A DNA stretch of 64,000 nucleotides from Mesoterricola sediminis (GTDB taxonomy: Bacteria; Acidobacteriota; Holophagae; Holophagales; Holophagaceae): assembly GCF_030295425.1 (NCBI RefSeq), contig NZ_AP027081.1, positions 4,291,001-4,355,000 on the forward strand. The letters are read 5' to 3'. This document shows, in pieces, positions 24,207-32,347 of the stretch (position 1 is its first letter; every line of letters starts with the position of its first letter). A model generated the notes under the pieces. It had not been told where the DNA came from and searched no databases. It worked only from the letters and a program-made list of their open reading frames with translations. The position numbers were made by a program, and so were the translations under genes.

Positions 24207-27200
24207 GGGTGTCCTCGGAGCGGAGTCGGCAGCGGCAGGTTCGCCTGGGTCGGGCTCCAGTCTGCCAGAGGATCCGACTTGGCCGGCAGGAGGAAGGGAA
24301 CGCCGGCGGCCTCCGCCGCCGACCGGAAGGCCCGGACATCGGCCCGGCCCGCGAAGGCCGCCTCCAGATGGGCGGGCACCCTCGACCACAGTTCCTGGAA
24401 GGTCGCCGCCGCGTCCTGGATGGTTGACCGTGCGCCCAGCCGCTCACCCCGGGCCAGCAGCAGGTCCGCCTCGCGGGTGCCGGCCTCCATGGCCAGGTGG
24501 GGGAACCGGAGCTCCCGGGCCAGGTTCCGCACGTCGCCCCAGGCGGAGAGCGCTTCGGCCAGCACCGCCTCCGCGGGCCCCGCCCCCTCCAGGAGCAGCG
24601 CGTGGGCCCGCCGCCACTCCACCTCCAGCCATCGGGAGCCGGATCCCTCCACGGGCCCCTTGAGGCGCTCGAGGTGGGTCCACGCGGCCTCCGCGGCCTC
24701 GCCGCCCTCCAGGGCCTCGGCCTGGACGTAGCGCAGGCGCGCCAGGCGCTCCCGCCACACGAGGCCGGCCTCGCCGTAGCGGTTCGCCGCCTCCTGGAAG
24801 CGGCGCAGGGCGGCGGGCCAATCCCCGCGGAGGACATCCAGCTCGCCCGCGATGAAGGCCGCGTCGCCCCGCTCCTGCGGGGTGAGCAGGTCCTCGCGGA
24901 CCTCCGCGGCCCGGGCGGCGAGGAAGTCGGCCTGCACCAGGTCCCCCAGCACCGCCAGGGTGCGGGCCTTCCAGAGAAGGGCCCGGGAGGCGCCCACCGG
25001 GTCCTGGAGCCCCTGGAACCGGCGGAGGGCGCTGTCGAGGTGGGCGAGGGCCGGCCCGAGGCTCTGCTGGAACCCCCGGGCGATCCCCAGGTCCAGCCGG
25101 CAGGCGGCTTTCAGGCCCGGATCCTCCTGGGCCCCGGCATGGACGAGGGCCTCGTCCAGGAGGCGGCACGCCGCCTCCGTCTGGCCCATGCCCAGGTGGA
25201 TCTGGCCCAGGGCGCCCAGCACGGCCGCGAGCCCCCGGCGGTCCCCGGCGTGCTCGAAGAAGCGCCGGGCGGACTGGAGCGTCTCCAGGGCCTGCTCGAA
25301 CTGGCAGCGCTGGCCCTGCACCCGGCCCAGTTCCAGGAGGAGGGCCACGTGGTCCTCGCGCCCATCCGCGGTCTCCCGCCGGGCCAGGAGGAGGAGGCCC
25401 TCCTCCAGGGCCCTGGCGGCCTTGGGGACCGCGCCCTGGGCCGCGTGGAGGCGCCCCAGGGCGAGGCGGAGCCGCACCTGCTCGCCGTGGAAGGGATGGT
25501 CCGCGAGGCAGGCCGCGGCGGACCGGATGGACTGGTGGGCCGCCTTGAAGGCGCGCAGGCCGATCTCGAGGCAGGCCGCCTTCCGGTGGAAGCGTGCCGC
25601 CCACTCCTCCTCGGTGGAACCCGGGGCCGGCTCGCCCAGGGCGCCGAAGGCCTCGGCCAGGGCCGCGCGGGCCCGGGCGAGGTCGCCCACCTGCGCCCAG
25701 GCGTCGGAAAGGCACGCGTGGAGCCGCGCGCTGGGAACGGGTCCGGGCCCCAGCCCGAGGGCCTCATCGACGGCGGCCTGGGCCTCCGCGGGCCCCGGGC
25801 GTTCCCGCCGGAGGGCCTCGATGACCTGCTCCACCGCGGAGACGGGATCCTGGGCCCGGGCCCGCAGGCGCACCGCGAGGACCGGGCTCCCTGCCTCCGC
25901 CTCCAGGGCCCGGAGCAGGGCGGCGGCCACGGCGCGGAGCTCGCCCGGGGCGGAGCCCTCCAGGGCCAGCTCCCGCACCAGCGCGGACGGGACCCGCAGC
26001 CGCCCATCCGCGGCGACGGCGAGCTGGGCGTCCTGCAGGGCCTGCAGGGGCGCCTCCGCGGCATCCGGATCCTGGCCGAGGACCCGGGCCAGGACCGCCG
26101 CCGCCACCGGGGCCTCGGCGAGGGCGAGGGCCTTCAGGGCCCTGCGGGCCTGGGGCTCGAGGCGGGCCGCCCGCGCCGCCAGGATGGCCTGGATCTCCGA
26201 TTCCCCGGGTCCGGGCGGCGGGGGCGCCCCGGGCGCGAGGGTCCAGGCGCCGCCCTCCCTGACGAGGTCCCCGCGGAGGATGGCCATGTCGAGGATCCGG
26301 CGCAGGAGGCCGGGATTGCCCAGGGCCGAGGCGCAGACCGCCGTGGTGTAGGCCTCCGGCAACCGGTGGGCGCCGAGGGCGTCCGTCAGGGTCTCCTGGA
26401 GGCCCGCCTCGTCCACGCGGTCCAGGACCACGATGGCCGCCCCGGGCCCGTTGCCCGCCGAATCCAGCCAGGACTTGAGGCCCTGGCAGGTGCCGGCCCC
26501 CCGGAAGGACAGGATCCAGGGGAGCCGGGAATGCCCCGTCAGGCCGCGGAGGAGGTCCAGCACATCGACGCCCATGAGCTCCAGGCCCCGGAGCAGGAAG
26601 AGCCTCGGGTGCAGGGCGTCGGCCCAGGCCAGGGCCCCCAGGGCGGCTTCCACCTCGTCCACCTCGAGGCGCCGGTCCGGCGCGACGGGCTTGCGCCCGC
26701 CCCTCAGGAAGGCGAAGCTGGCCATCCTCCGCGCCAGGGACCTCGCCAGGCCGGGCTCCGCGGCGTACAGGTCCGCCTCCAGGCCCGTGAGGGCCTCCCC
26801 CAGGATCCGCCCCAGGAAGGCCCCCGCCCTCTCCCCGGGCAGGAGCTCCACATCCACCACCCACCGGCCCTCGGTCTGGGCCGCCGCGCCCGCCCAGTCG
26901 CAGAGGCGGTCCTGGTCCAGGCCCTCCTCCCCCGTGAGGAAGACCGCGCGCTCCGGGGTGGCCGGGGACCCGAGGCCCAGCATCAGGGACTTGAGGTAGG
27001 TCAGCTCACGCGAACGGCCCCGGATCGGCACCGAGGCCGGGTCCGCCAGGGCCTGGAGGTCCTCCCAGACCCGCGCGGTCCCGGGCCCGGGCGGCGCGTC
27101 CGGGAGGGCCAGGCCCGGCCCCGGCCAGGGCTCGGGCCCCAGCACCCGCGGCGCCAGCACCCGGCCCGGCTTCAGGCCCACCACCTCCGGATCCGCGAGC

Positions 27201-27580
27201 CGGGGCGTCCGGGACGAGGCCAGCGCCTCCGCGACGGCGGCCTCGAGGGCCTTCCGCCCGGGCGCGTCCACGGAGCCCCACAGGCGCGGGTAGGGGATGC
27301 CCTCCAGCTTCTGGAGGAACCACGCGGCCTTGGCGTCGTGGCCCATGCGGGCCGGGCCCGGGTCCAGGGGGGAGGCCTGGTCGAAGGCGCGCAGGAAGTC
27401 CTCCCGGATGGCGTCCAGCACCCGGGGCGGAGGCAGGGGCTCCCAGAGCTGGAGGAGCTGCCGGGGACCCTCCCCGTCCTGGCGCACCACGCGGAAGGAG
27501 CATCCCGCCCCCGTGGCGGGTCCGTCCAGCTCGCGCACCTCCGCGAACCACCGGCCCCCGAGCCGCCACCCGCGCCCCAT
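24203..27580 (-). CDS. Large STAND-like protein with degenerate ATPase core and TPR C-terminus
   Basis: 1125 residues. An N-terminal region of about 185 residues (MGRGWRLGGRWFAEVREL onward) has no clear family. Next comes an ATPase-like section: AVFLTGEEGLDQDRLC stands where STAND proteins have G-E-P-G-I-G-K-S, and LFLLRGLELMG replaces the acidic Walker B. From about residue 560 the chain is a long Ala/Leu helical array of tetratricopeptide type (GDLARARAALAEAFGALGEP, ALGQIHLGMGQTEAACRLL). This resembles bacterial regulators with ATPase plus TPR modules, but the nucleotide site looks inactive. GGAGG lies upstream of ATG 27580. The ATGA overlap with panB is unexpected. Confidence 0.7.
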   Translation of the reverse strand: MGRGWRLGGRWFAEVRELDGPATGAGCSFRVVRQDGEGPRQLLQLWEPLPPPRVLDAIREDFLRAFDQASPLDPGPARMGHDAKAAWFLQKLEGIPYPRLWGSVDAPGRKALEAAVAEALASSRTPRLADPEVVGLKPGRVLAPRVLGPEPWPGPGLALPDAPPGPGTARVWEDLQALADPASVPIRGRSRELTYLKSLMLGLGSPATPERAVFLTGEEGLDQDRLCDWAGAAAQTEGRWVVDVELLPGERAGAFLGRILGEALTGLEADLYAAEPGLARSLARRMASFAFLRGGRKPVAPDRRLEVDEVEAALGALAWADALHPRLFLLRGLELMGVDVLDLLRGLTGHSRLPWILSFRGAGTCQGLKSWLDSAGNGPGAAIVVLDRVDEAGLQETLTDALGAHRLPEAYTTAVCASALGNPGLLRRILDMAILRGDLVREGGAWTLAPGAPPPPGPGESEIQAILAARAARLEPQARRALKALALAEAPVAAAVLARVLGQDPDAAEAPLQALQDAQLAVAADGRLRVPSALVRELALEGSAPGELRAVAAALLRALEAEAGSPVLAVRLRARAQDPVSAVEQVIEALRRERPGPAEAQAAVDEALGLGPGPVPSARLHACLSDAWAQVGDLARARAALAEAFGALGEPAPGSTEEEWAARFHRKAACLEIGLRAFKAAHQSIRSAAACLADHPFHGEQVRLRLALGRLHAAQGAVPKAARALEEGLLLLARRETADGREDHVALLLELGRVQGQRCQFEQALETLQSARRFFEHAGDRRGLAAVLGALGQIHLGMGQTEAACRLLDEALVHAGAQEDPGLKAACRLDLGIARGFQQSLGPALAHLDSALRRFQGLQDPVGASRALLWKARTLAVLGDLVQADFLAARAAEVREDLLTPQERGDAAFIAGELDVLRGDWPAALRRFQEAANRYGEAGLVWRERLARLRYVQAEALEGGEAAEAAWTHLERLKGPVEGSGSRWLEVEWRRAHALLLEGAGPAEAVLAEALSAWGDVRNLARELRFPHLAMEAGTREADLLLARGERLGARSTIQDAAATFQELWSRVPAHLEAAFAGRADVRAFRSAAEAAGVPFLLPAKSDPLADWSPTQANLPLPTPLRGHP

Positions 27581-27633
27581 CAGGCCTCCGCGCCGGAAGG
27601 GGTCGGGCTCGTCTCGGGTCGCGGAGAATTCAT

Positions 27634-27648
27634 GGCGCGATTGTACCA
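27634..27648 (-). promoter_or_regulatory. Possible extended -10 promoter for the STAND-like gene
   Basis: On the minus strand TGGTACAAT (plus 27640-27648) reads as an extended -10 element (TGn before TACAAT). No convincing -35 hexamer lies 17 bases upstream. Transcription would start near 27633, giving a leader of about 50 bases. The rest of the 27581-27859 divergent gap holds no gene, and I could not identify the promoter of ccoN in it. Confidence 0.35.
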
Positions 27649-27859
27649 GGTGGTCCGGAACACCCCCCGGCGGCAAAACACGACGGCAATATCCTGTTTG
27701 AACCCAGCAGGTACGCGGAATTCCAGCATCACTTTTCCTTTGACGTGATTGCGATCGATACGCAGAATCATGTTCGTCGATTGACATCCTTGTGCAGCTT
27801 CCCGGAGGAGAACGCCTAAGATACGGGGTGCCGGGCCCTGACAACGCGGAGCGTGCCAG

Positions 27860-29299
27860 ATGACTGAAAAGGTTGAAGTTGTCAACTCATGGGACACACG
27901 GCTCGCCCTGTGGTTCGATGAGGAGCACAGCGCGTCCAGGCGATTCCTCGTGAGCGCCGCGGTGTGGGCCCTGGTCGGGACCTTCCTGGGGCTGCTCGCG
28001 GCCTCCGAGTACTACTGGCCCGACCTGGTCCACAACGTGCCGCAGCTCCAGTTCGGGCGCCTCCGGCCGACCCACGTGAACGTCGTGGCGTTCGGGTTCA
28101 TCTCGATGGCCAACATCGGCGCCATCTTCTACGTGGTGCCCGAGCTGTGCCGCACCCGGCTCTGGAGCGAGCGCTGGGCCAACGTCCTGATGGTGGCCTG
28201 GAACACCGTGATCCTCGCCGGCATCCTCTGCCTCACCAACGGCATCACCGAGGGCCGCGAATACGCCGAGCTCCCCTGGTTCATCGACATCCCCGTGATG
28301 GCGGCCCTGATCCTCTACATCGTCATCGTGTGGGGCACGGTGCTCAGCCGGAAGGAGCGGCAGCTCTACGTGTCCATCTGGTACATCGCCGGCACGACGC
28401 TGTGGTTCCCCGTCGTCTACCTCATCGGCAACCGGGTGTTCTTCTCGGTGCCCGGCATCGGCGACGCCATCGCCAACTGGTTCTACGGGCACAACATCCT
28501 CGGGCTCTGGTTCACCACCAACGGCATCGGCCTGGCCTACTACTTCCTGCCGAAGATCACCCGCAATCCGCTCTACAGCCACCTGCTCAGCATCGTCGGC
28601 TTCTCCACGATCGCCATGTTCTACACGCCGACGGGCACCCACCACCTGCTCCAGAGCCCCGTCCCCGAGTGGCTGAAGGCGGTGGCCGTCATCTCCTCCG
28701 TCATGCTGCTCGTCCCGGTGATGAGCGTCCTCGTGAACTTCTTCCTCACCATGAAGGGCAAGTGGGGCATGATGGCGACCCACCTCCCCCTGCGGTTCTT
28801 CATCACGGCCCTCGGCTTCTACCTCCTGACCTGCTTCACGGGGCCCTTCCAGGCCACCCGCTGGATCAACTGGTACCTGCACTTCACCCACTGGGTCGTC
28901 GGCCACGCCCACTTCGCGCTGCTGGGCACCTTCGGCTTCATCGGCTGGGGCGCCATCTACTACGTGGCGCCGCGGGTGTCGGGCCGCCAGTGGTACTCCC
29001 GGCGGCTGGCCAACGCCCACTACTGGCTCTCCCTCATCGGCACCACGCTCATGATCATCGCCCTCACCGTGGCCGGGCTCATCCAGGCTTCGGCCTGGGA
29101 GGAGGGCCTCCCGGTCTACCGCGGCGTGATCATGGTGGCCCCCTTCATGCTCATGCGCGCCTTCTCGGGACTCCTGATCGTCCTGGGCCAGGTGCTCTTC
29201 GTCTACAACGTCTACAAGACGCTCGTGGCCGCGGAAGAGGCGGTGGAGGGGCCCCTCGAGGACGCCCCCCAGGCCCAGCCCGCCGGCGCACAGTCCTGA
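27860..29299 (+). CDS. ccoN: cbb3-type cytochrome c oxidase subunit I
   Basis: 479 residues, about 12 membrane spans. The heme-copper oxidase ligands are visible: RPTHVNVVAFGF (low-spin heme His), FYGHNILGLWFTTNGIG (CuB His in the helix VI region), TPTGTHHLLQ (CuB His pair) and FTHWVVGHAHFALLGTFGF (heme His residues). The cbb3 type follows from the short N-terminus, the absence of the A-family His-Tyr motif and the neighbouring ccoO. The enzyme reduces O2 to water at high affinity in the cytoplasmic membrane. It opens an operon that continues to 36618 with spacings mostly under 15 bases. Confidence 0.94.
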   Translation: MTEKVEVVNSWDTRLALWFDEEHSASRRFLVSAAVWALVGTFLGLLAASEYYWPDLVHNVPQLQFGRLRPTHVNVVAFGFISMANIGAIFYVVPELCRTRLWSERWANVLMVAWNTVILAGILCLTNGITEGREYAELPWFIDIPVMAALILYIVIVWGTVLSRKERQLYVSIWYIAGTTLWFPVVYLIGNRVFFSVPGIGDAIANWFYGHNILGLWFTTNGIGLAYYFLPKITRNPLYSHLLSIVGFSTIAMFYTPTGTHHLLQSPVPEWLKAVAVISSVMLLVPVMSVLVNFFLTMKGKWGMMATHLPLRFFITALGFYLLTCFTGPFQATRWINWYLHFTHWVVGHAHFALLGTFGFIGWGAIYYVAPRVSGRQWYSRRLANAHYWLSLIGTTLMIIALTVAGLIQASAWEEGLPVYRGVIMVAPFMLMRAFSGLLIVLGQVLFVYNVYKTLVAAEEAVEGPLEDAPQAQPAGAQS

Positions 29300-29312
29300 G
29301 TCCGGGGAATCC

Positions 29313-30533
29313 ATGACCACGCCACGCGCAAACTACCTCTACCCCGCCCTGGGCCTCACGCTGATCATGGCCTCCATCATCTTCGTGGTGGTCCTGGTCC
29401 CGCGCTGGACCTTCAGGCCCCCCGAGCCGAGGGACCTCCGCGACTACACGGCCCAGGAGCTCCGCGGCCGCGAGATCTACAAGCGGGAGGGCTGCTGGTA
29501 CTGCCACTCCATGGTGAGCCGGCCCCAGGACTGGGACCACGGCCGCCGTTCGCGCTCCTCCGACTACTTCTACGACGCCTACCATCTCCTCGGCTCGGAG
29601 CGGTCCGGTCCCGACCTCGCCAACATCGGCGGCAAGTTCCCCGACCAGTACCACATGCTCCACCACAAGAACCCCCGCTACGTGAAGCCCGGCTCGATCA
29701 TGCCCCGGTACGACTACCTGCCGGAGCAGGACCTCACCGACCTCACGGCCTACCTCCAGAGCCTCGGCCCCTACGGCACCCGCGCCCTGGACGTGGAGGG
29801 CGGCAAGGACCGCTACGCGGCCACCGGCGAGACCCGCTGGGCCTACGTGCGCGACTACACCTGGGTCGGCGGCCCCCTGGACGGCGTCACCGAGAAGGTG
29901 GCCTTCTGGAAGCTGGACGTGGCCCACCAGCGCGCCCTCAACGAGCAGCTCTACGGCGAGCACCCCGAGGTGCCCTTCAAGTACTCCGCCGAGATCGAGG
30001 AGCTGATGTACGGCTCCAGCCACGAGGCCGCCAACGCCAAGGGCGCCCTGCAGGGCCTCGCCACCCCCGTCTTCCCGAACAAGGAGGCCCTGGAGGAGGC
30101 CCGGCTCAAGGACCCCGAGGCCCGCGCCTGGACGGAGAACAGCTTCCGCGAGGGGCAGATCACCGACAAGAACCGCCTCCTGGCCAACTACGGCAAGGGC
30201 CTGTTCAACAACCAGTGCGCGCCCTGCCACGGCGTCACCGGCAACGGCAAGGGCCAGGCGGCCTTCTCCATGACGAAGCGCCCCGCCAACTTCACCGAGG
30301 ACAAGTACGCCGGCTTCACCGTCGACGCCTGGTACTGGCGGATCAGCCGCGGCGTGCCCGGCACCCAGATGCCGCGGTGGGAATACACCCTCGACGCCAA
30401 CCAGCGCCTGACCCTGGCGGCCTTCCTCCGCTACGTGGCCCAGAACAAGGGCCTCGGGAAGCTGGAGGGCGTCCCCGCCGACTACGGGAAGGCCCCGGCT
30501 CCCCCCGAAACGACCCATCCAGGCGCGAAGTGA
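29313..30533 (+). CDS. ccoO: Fused cbb3 oxidase cytochrome c subunits (CcoO with a CcoP-like heme domain)
   Basis: 406 residues, twice the length of a normal CcoO. An N-terminal membrane anchor (LGLTLIMASIIFVVVLV) precedes the CcoO domain with heme site CWYCHS at residues 61-66 and Met-containing GSIMPRYDYL. After a linker, a second cytochrome c domain has NNQCAPCHG around residue 302 and GTQMPRWEY as the probable distal Met. CcoP usually carries two hemes and CcoO one; here one protein carries two in total and no separate ccoP follows. It passes electrons to CcoN in the membrane. Confidence 0.88.
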   Translation: MTTPRANYLYPALGLTLIMASIIFVVVLVPRWTFRPPEPRDLRDYTAQELRGREIYKREGCWYCHSMVSRPQDWDHGRRSRSSDYFYDAYHLLGSERSGPDLANIGGKFPDQYHMLHHKNPRYVKPGSIMPRYDYLPEQDLTDLTAYLQSLGPYGTRALDVEGGKDRYAATGETRWAYVRDYTWVGGPLDGVTEKVAFWKLDVAHQRALNEQLYGEHPEVPFKYSAEIEELMYGSSHEAANAKGALQGLATPVFPNKEALEEARLKDPEARAWTENSFREGQITDKNRLLANYGKGLFNNQCAPCHGVTGNGKGQAAFSMTKRPANFTEDKYAGFTVDAWYWRISRGVPGTQMPRWEYTLDANQRLTLAAFLRYVAQNKGLGKLEGVPADYGKAPAPPETTHPGAK

Positions 30534-30540
30534 GGCGACC

Positions 30541-30705
30541 ATGACCAGCGATCCCCTCAAGGACAACCGGGAGGACGAGGACCTCATGGAAGAGGTCTCC
30601 GGAACCAAGGTCGGCCACGGCAAGGCGCCCTTCGCCCTCGTGATCATGTATCTCGTCATCCTCGTCTGGGCCGTGCTGGCCTGGATCCGGCCCAGCGGCA
30701 CCTGA
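30541..30705 (+). CDS. Small single-span membrane protein of the cbb3/cyt b operon
   Basis: 54 residues, too short for many gene finders. An acidic N-terminus (DPLKDNREDEDLMEEVSG) leads to one membrane helix, FALVIMYLVILVWAVLAW. It starts seven bases after the ccoO fusion stop and ends twelve bases before the next cytochrome gene. The shape matches the N-terminal anchor segment of CcoP or a CcoQ-like accessory subunit. Since the downstream CcoP heme domain is fused to CcoO here, this may be the detached anchor. That is inference. Confidence 0.68.
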   Translation: MTSDPLKDNREDEDLMEEVSGTKVGHGKAPFALVIMYLVILVWAVLAWIRPSGT

Positions 30706-30717
30706 GGAGCGGCACCC

Positions 30718-31701
30718 ATGCGCACTGTTTCCCGGGCCACGGCCCTCCTCCTCCCCCTCCTCCTCCTGGCCTGCTCCGACAAGGGCCTGAGCACCCGGCG
30801 CGAAGGCGCCGGGGGCGTGGTCCTGTCGGCCACTGCGGCGCCCAAGGGCCTGGAGCCCGGCGCCGACCGGGCCCCCTACCCCCTGGGCCTCCCCTCCGCC
30901 CTCAAGGGCCGGGCCGTCTACACCGCCAACTGCGCGTCCTGCCACGGCACCCTGCTCACCGCCGCCGAGGAGGCCGACCTGAAGAAGCAGGCCGCCCTCC
31001 CCGCCGGGCACCCCGACCGGGGCGCCAAGGAGCGCGAGCTCGCCGCCGAAGGGCGCTGGCCCGTCCAGGCCCGCCGGGGCGGACCCGACTTCCTCCAGCG
31101 CGCCTGGCGCTTCCAGCGCACCCCGGGCCAGCTCTTCCAGCTCATCGCCTACGGCAGCGCCCCCCGCATGGAGGGCGACCCCTCCCAGGGCCGCATGGAG
31201 CACCCCGGCCCCAGCGGCAGGATGGGCGAGGGCTGGATCCGCGCCATCAAGGACCTCCGCGGCGACCAGCTCGTGGCCACGGGCGACCCGGTCCCGGTCT
31301 GGAACGCCGTCTACTACGTCTGGAGCCGCGCCATCGCGGCCGCCGGCCCCACCCGGTTCAAGGAGGTGTGGGACATCTACGGCCAGAACTGCTCCGTCTG
31401 CCACGGCGACACCGCCCAGGGCAACGGCCCCCTGGCCCGGACGCTCAATCCGCCCCCCTTCAACTTCTCGGACCGCAAGGCCCTGGCCCAGACGACGGAC
31501 GCCTTCCTCTTCTGGCGCATCTCCGAGGGCGGCCAGTTCGAGTCCATCCCGCCCGCCGTGCGGCGCTCCATGTCGCCGGAGGCCCTGCAGCAGTTCGTCC
31601 ACCAGTGGTCGGCCATGCCCAGCTGGCGCGGCGTCCTGACCGAGGACCAGCGGTGGATGCTGGTGGACGGCGTCCGCAGCCGGACCTATGAGCACGAGTA
31701 G
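30718..31701 (+). CDS. Diheme cytochrome c lipoprotein
   Basis: 327 residues. The signal peptide ends LLLLACSDKG, a lipobox, so the protein should be anchored at the outer face of a membrane. Two c-type heme sites are present: NCASCHGTLL near residue 68 and NCSVCHGDTAQGNGPLA near residue 224. The second domain ends with SAMPSWRGVLTEDQRW, giving a Met ligand. It lies between the oxidase genes and the Rieske/cytochrome b genes and is well placed to carry electrons from the Rieske protein to CcoO, replacing cytochrome c1. That role is inferred from position. Confidence 0.84.
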   Translation: MRTVSRATALLLPLLLLACSDKGLSTRREGAGGVVLSATAAPKGLEPGADRAPYPLGLPSALKGRAVYTANCASCHGTLLTAAEEADLKKQAALPAGHPDRGAKERELAAEGRWPVQARRGGPDFLQRAWRFQRTPGQLFQLIAYGSAPRMEGDPSQGRMEHPGPSGRMGEGWIRAIKDLRGDQLVATGDPVPVWNAVYYVWSRAIAAAGPTRFKEVWDIYGQNCSVCHGDTAQGNGPLARTLNPPPFNFSDRKALAQTTDAFLFWRISEGGQFESIPPAVRRSMSPEALQQFVHQWSAMPSWRGVLTEDQRWMLVDGVRSRTYEHE

Positions 31702-31711
31702 GAGGCTCCGA

Positions 31712-32347
31712 ATGACCGAGAACGCCCGCCGGACCTTCCTCAGGATCGTGACCGGCATCCCCATCCTCGGGGGCGCCGTCCTGGCGGCCTCCGCCATCCT
31801 CCGCTACTTCAAGCCCACCATGGTGGGCGGCCCCAAGGGCCTGGTGGCCCCCCCCGACGAGGCCGGCAGCAGCATCCAGGCCGTGGCCTCGCTCTCCGAG
31901 CTGACCCAGCCCTGGGACTTCAAGGAGTTCATCTACATCCGCAAGTCGGTGGAGTATTCCAGCCGCAAGATCCAGGGCGCCAAGATCCCCGGGTTCGTCG
32001 TCCGGGTTCCCGACGAGTTCACGGACCCCAAGGACCCCAAGTCGAAGTTCGTGGTCGTCCAGCGCATCTGCCCCCACCTCGGGTGCACCTTCAACTTCGT
32101 GAAGAGCCCCGAGGAGCTCTCGGGCGGCTACAACTACAAGCCCCCCGCGCCCACCCACCCCTATTTCGCCTGCCCCTGCCACCTGTCGGTCTACGATCCG
32201 ACCCGGAAGCAGGAGGTCGCCCTCCAGGGCGCCCTGCCGGGGAAGGTGGTCTCGGGCCCCGCCCCGCGCCCGCCCCGCACCATGACCTTCGACATCAAGG
32301 ACGGCCAGATCCTCATCACCGGAACGGAAGGAGGCGGCGTTGGTTAG
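31712..32347 (+). CDS. Rieske [2Fe-2S] iron-sulfur protein
   Basis: 211 residues from ATG 31712, which follows GGAGG by six bases. The N-terminus ARRTFLRIVTGIPILGGAVL is a twin-arginine-type signal anchor. The cluster ligands are CPHLGC and CPCHLSVYD (Cys-x-His and Cys-x-x-His), separated by an insertion of about 40 residues containing SGGYNYKPPAPTHP. The protein takes the first electron from quinol at the positive side of a bc-type complex. Its last codons overlap the start of the cytochrome b gene. Confidence 0.93.
   Translation: MTENARRTFLRIVTGIPILGGAVLAASAILRYFKPTMVGGPKGLVAPPDEAGSSIQAVASLSELTQPWDFKEFIYIRKSVEYSSRKIQGAKIPGFVVRVPDEFTDPKDPKSKFVVVQRICPHLGCTFNFVKSPEELSGGYNYKPPAPTHPYFACPCHLSVYDPTRKQEVALQGALPGKVVSGPAPRPPRTMTFDIKDGQILITGTEGGGVG

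Noticed and set aside
27580..27897. Minus-strand open frame of 105 codons across the ccoN start
   Set aside because: It overlaps the ccoN coding start and the divergent promoter region and shows no family features.
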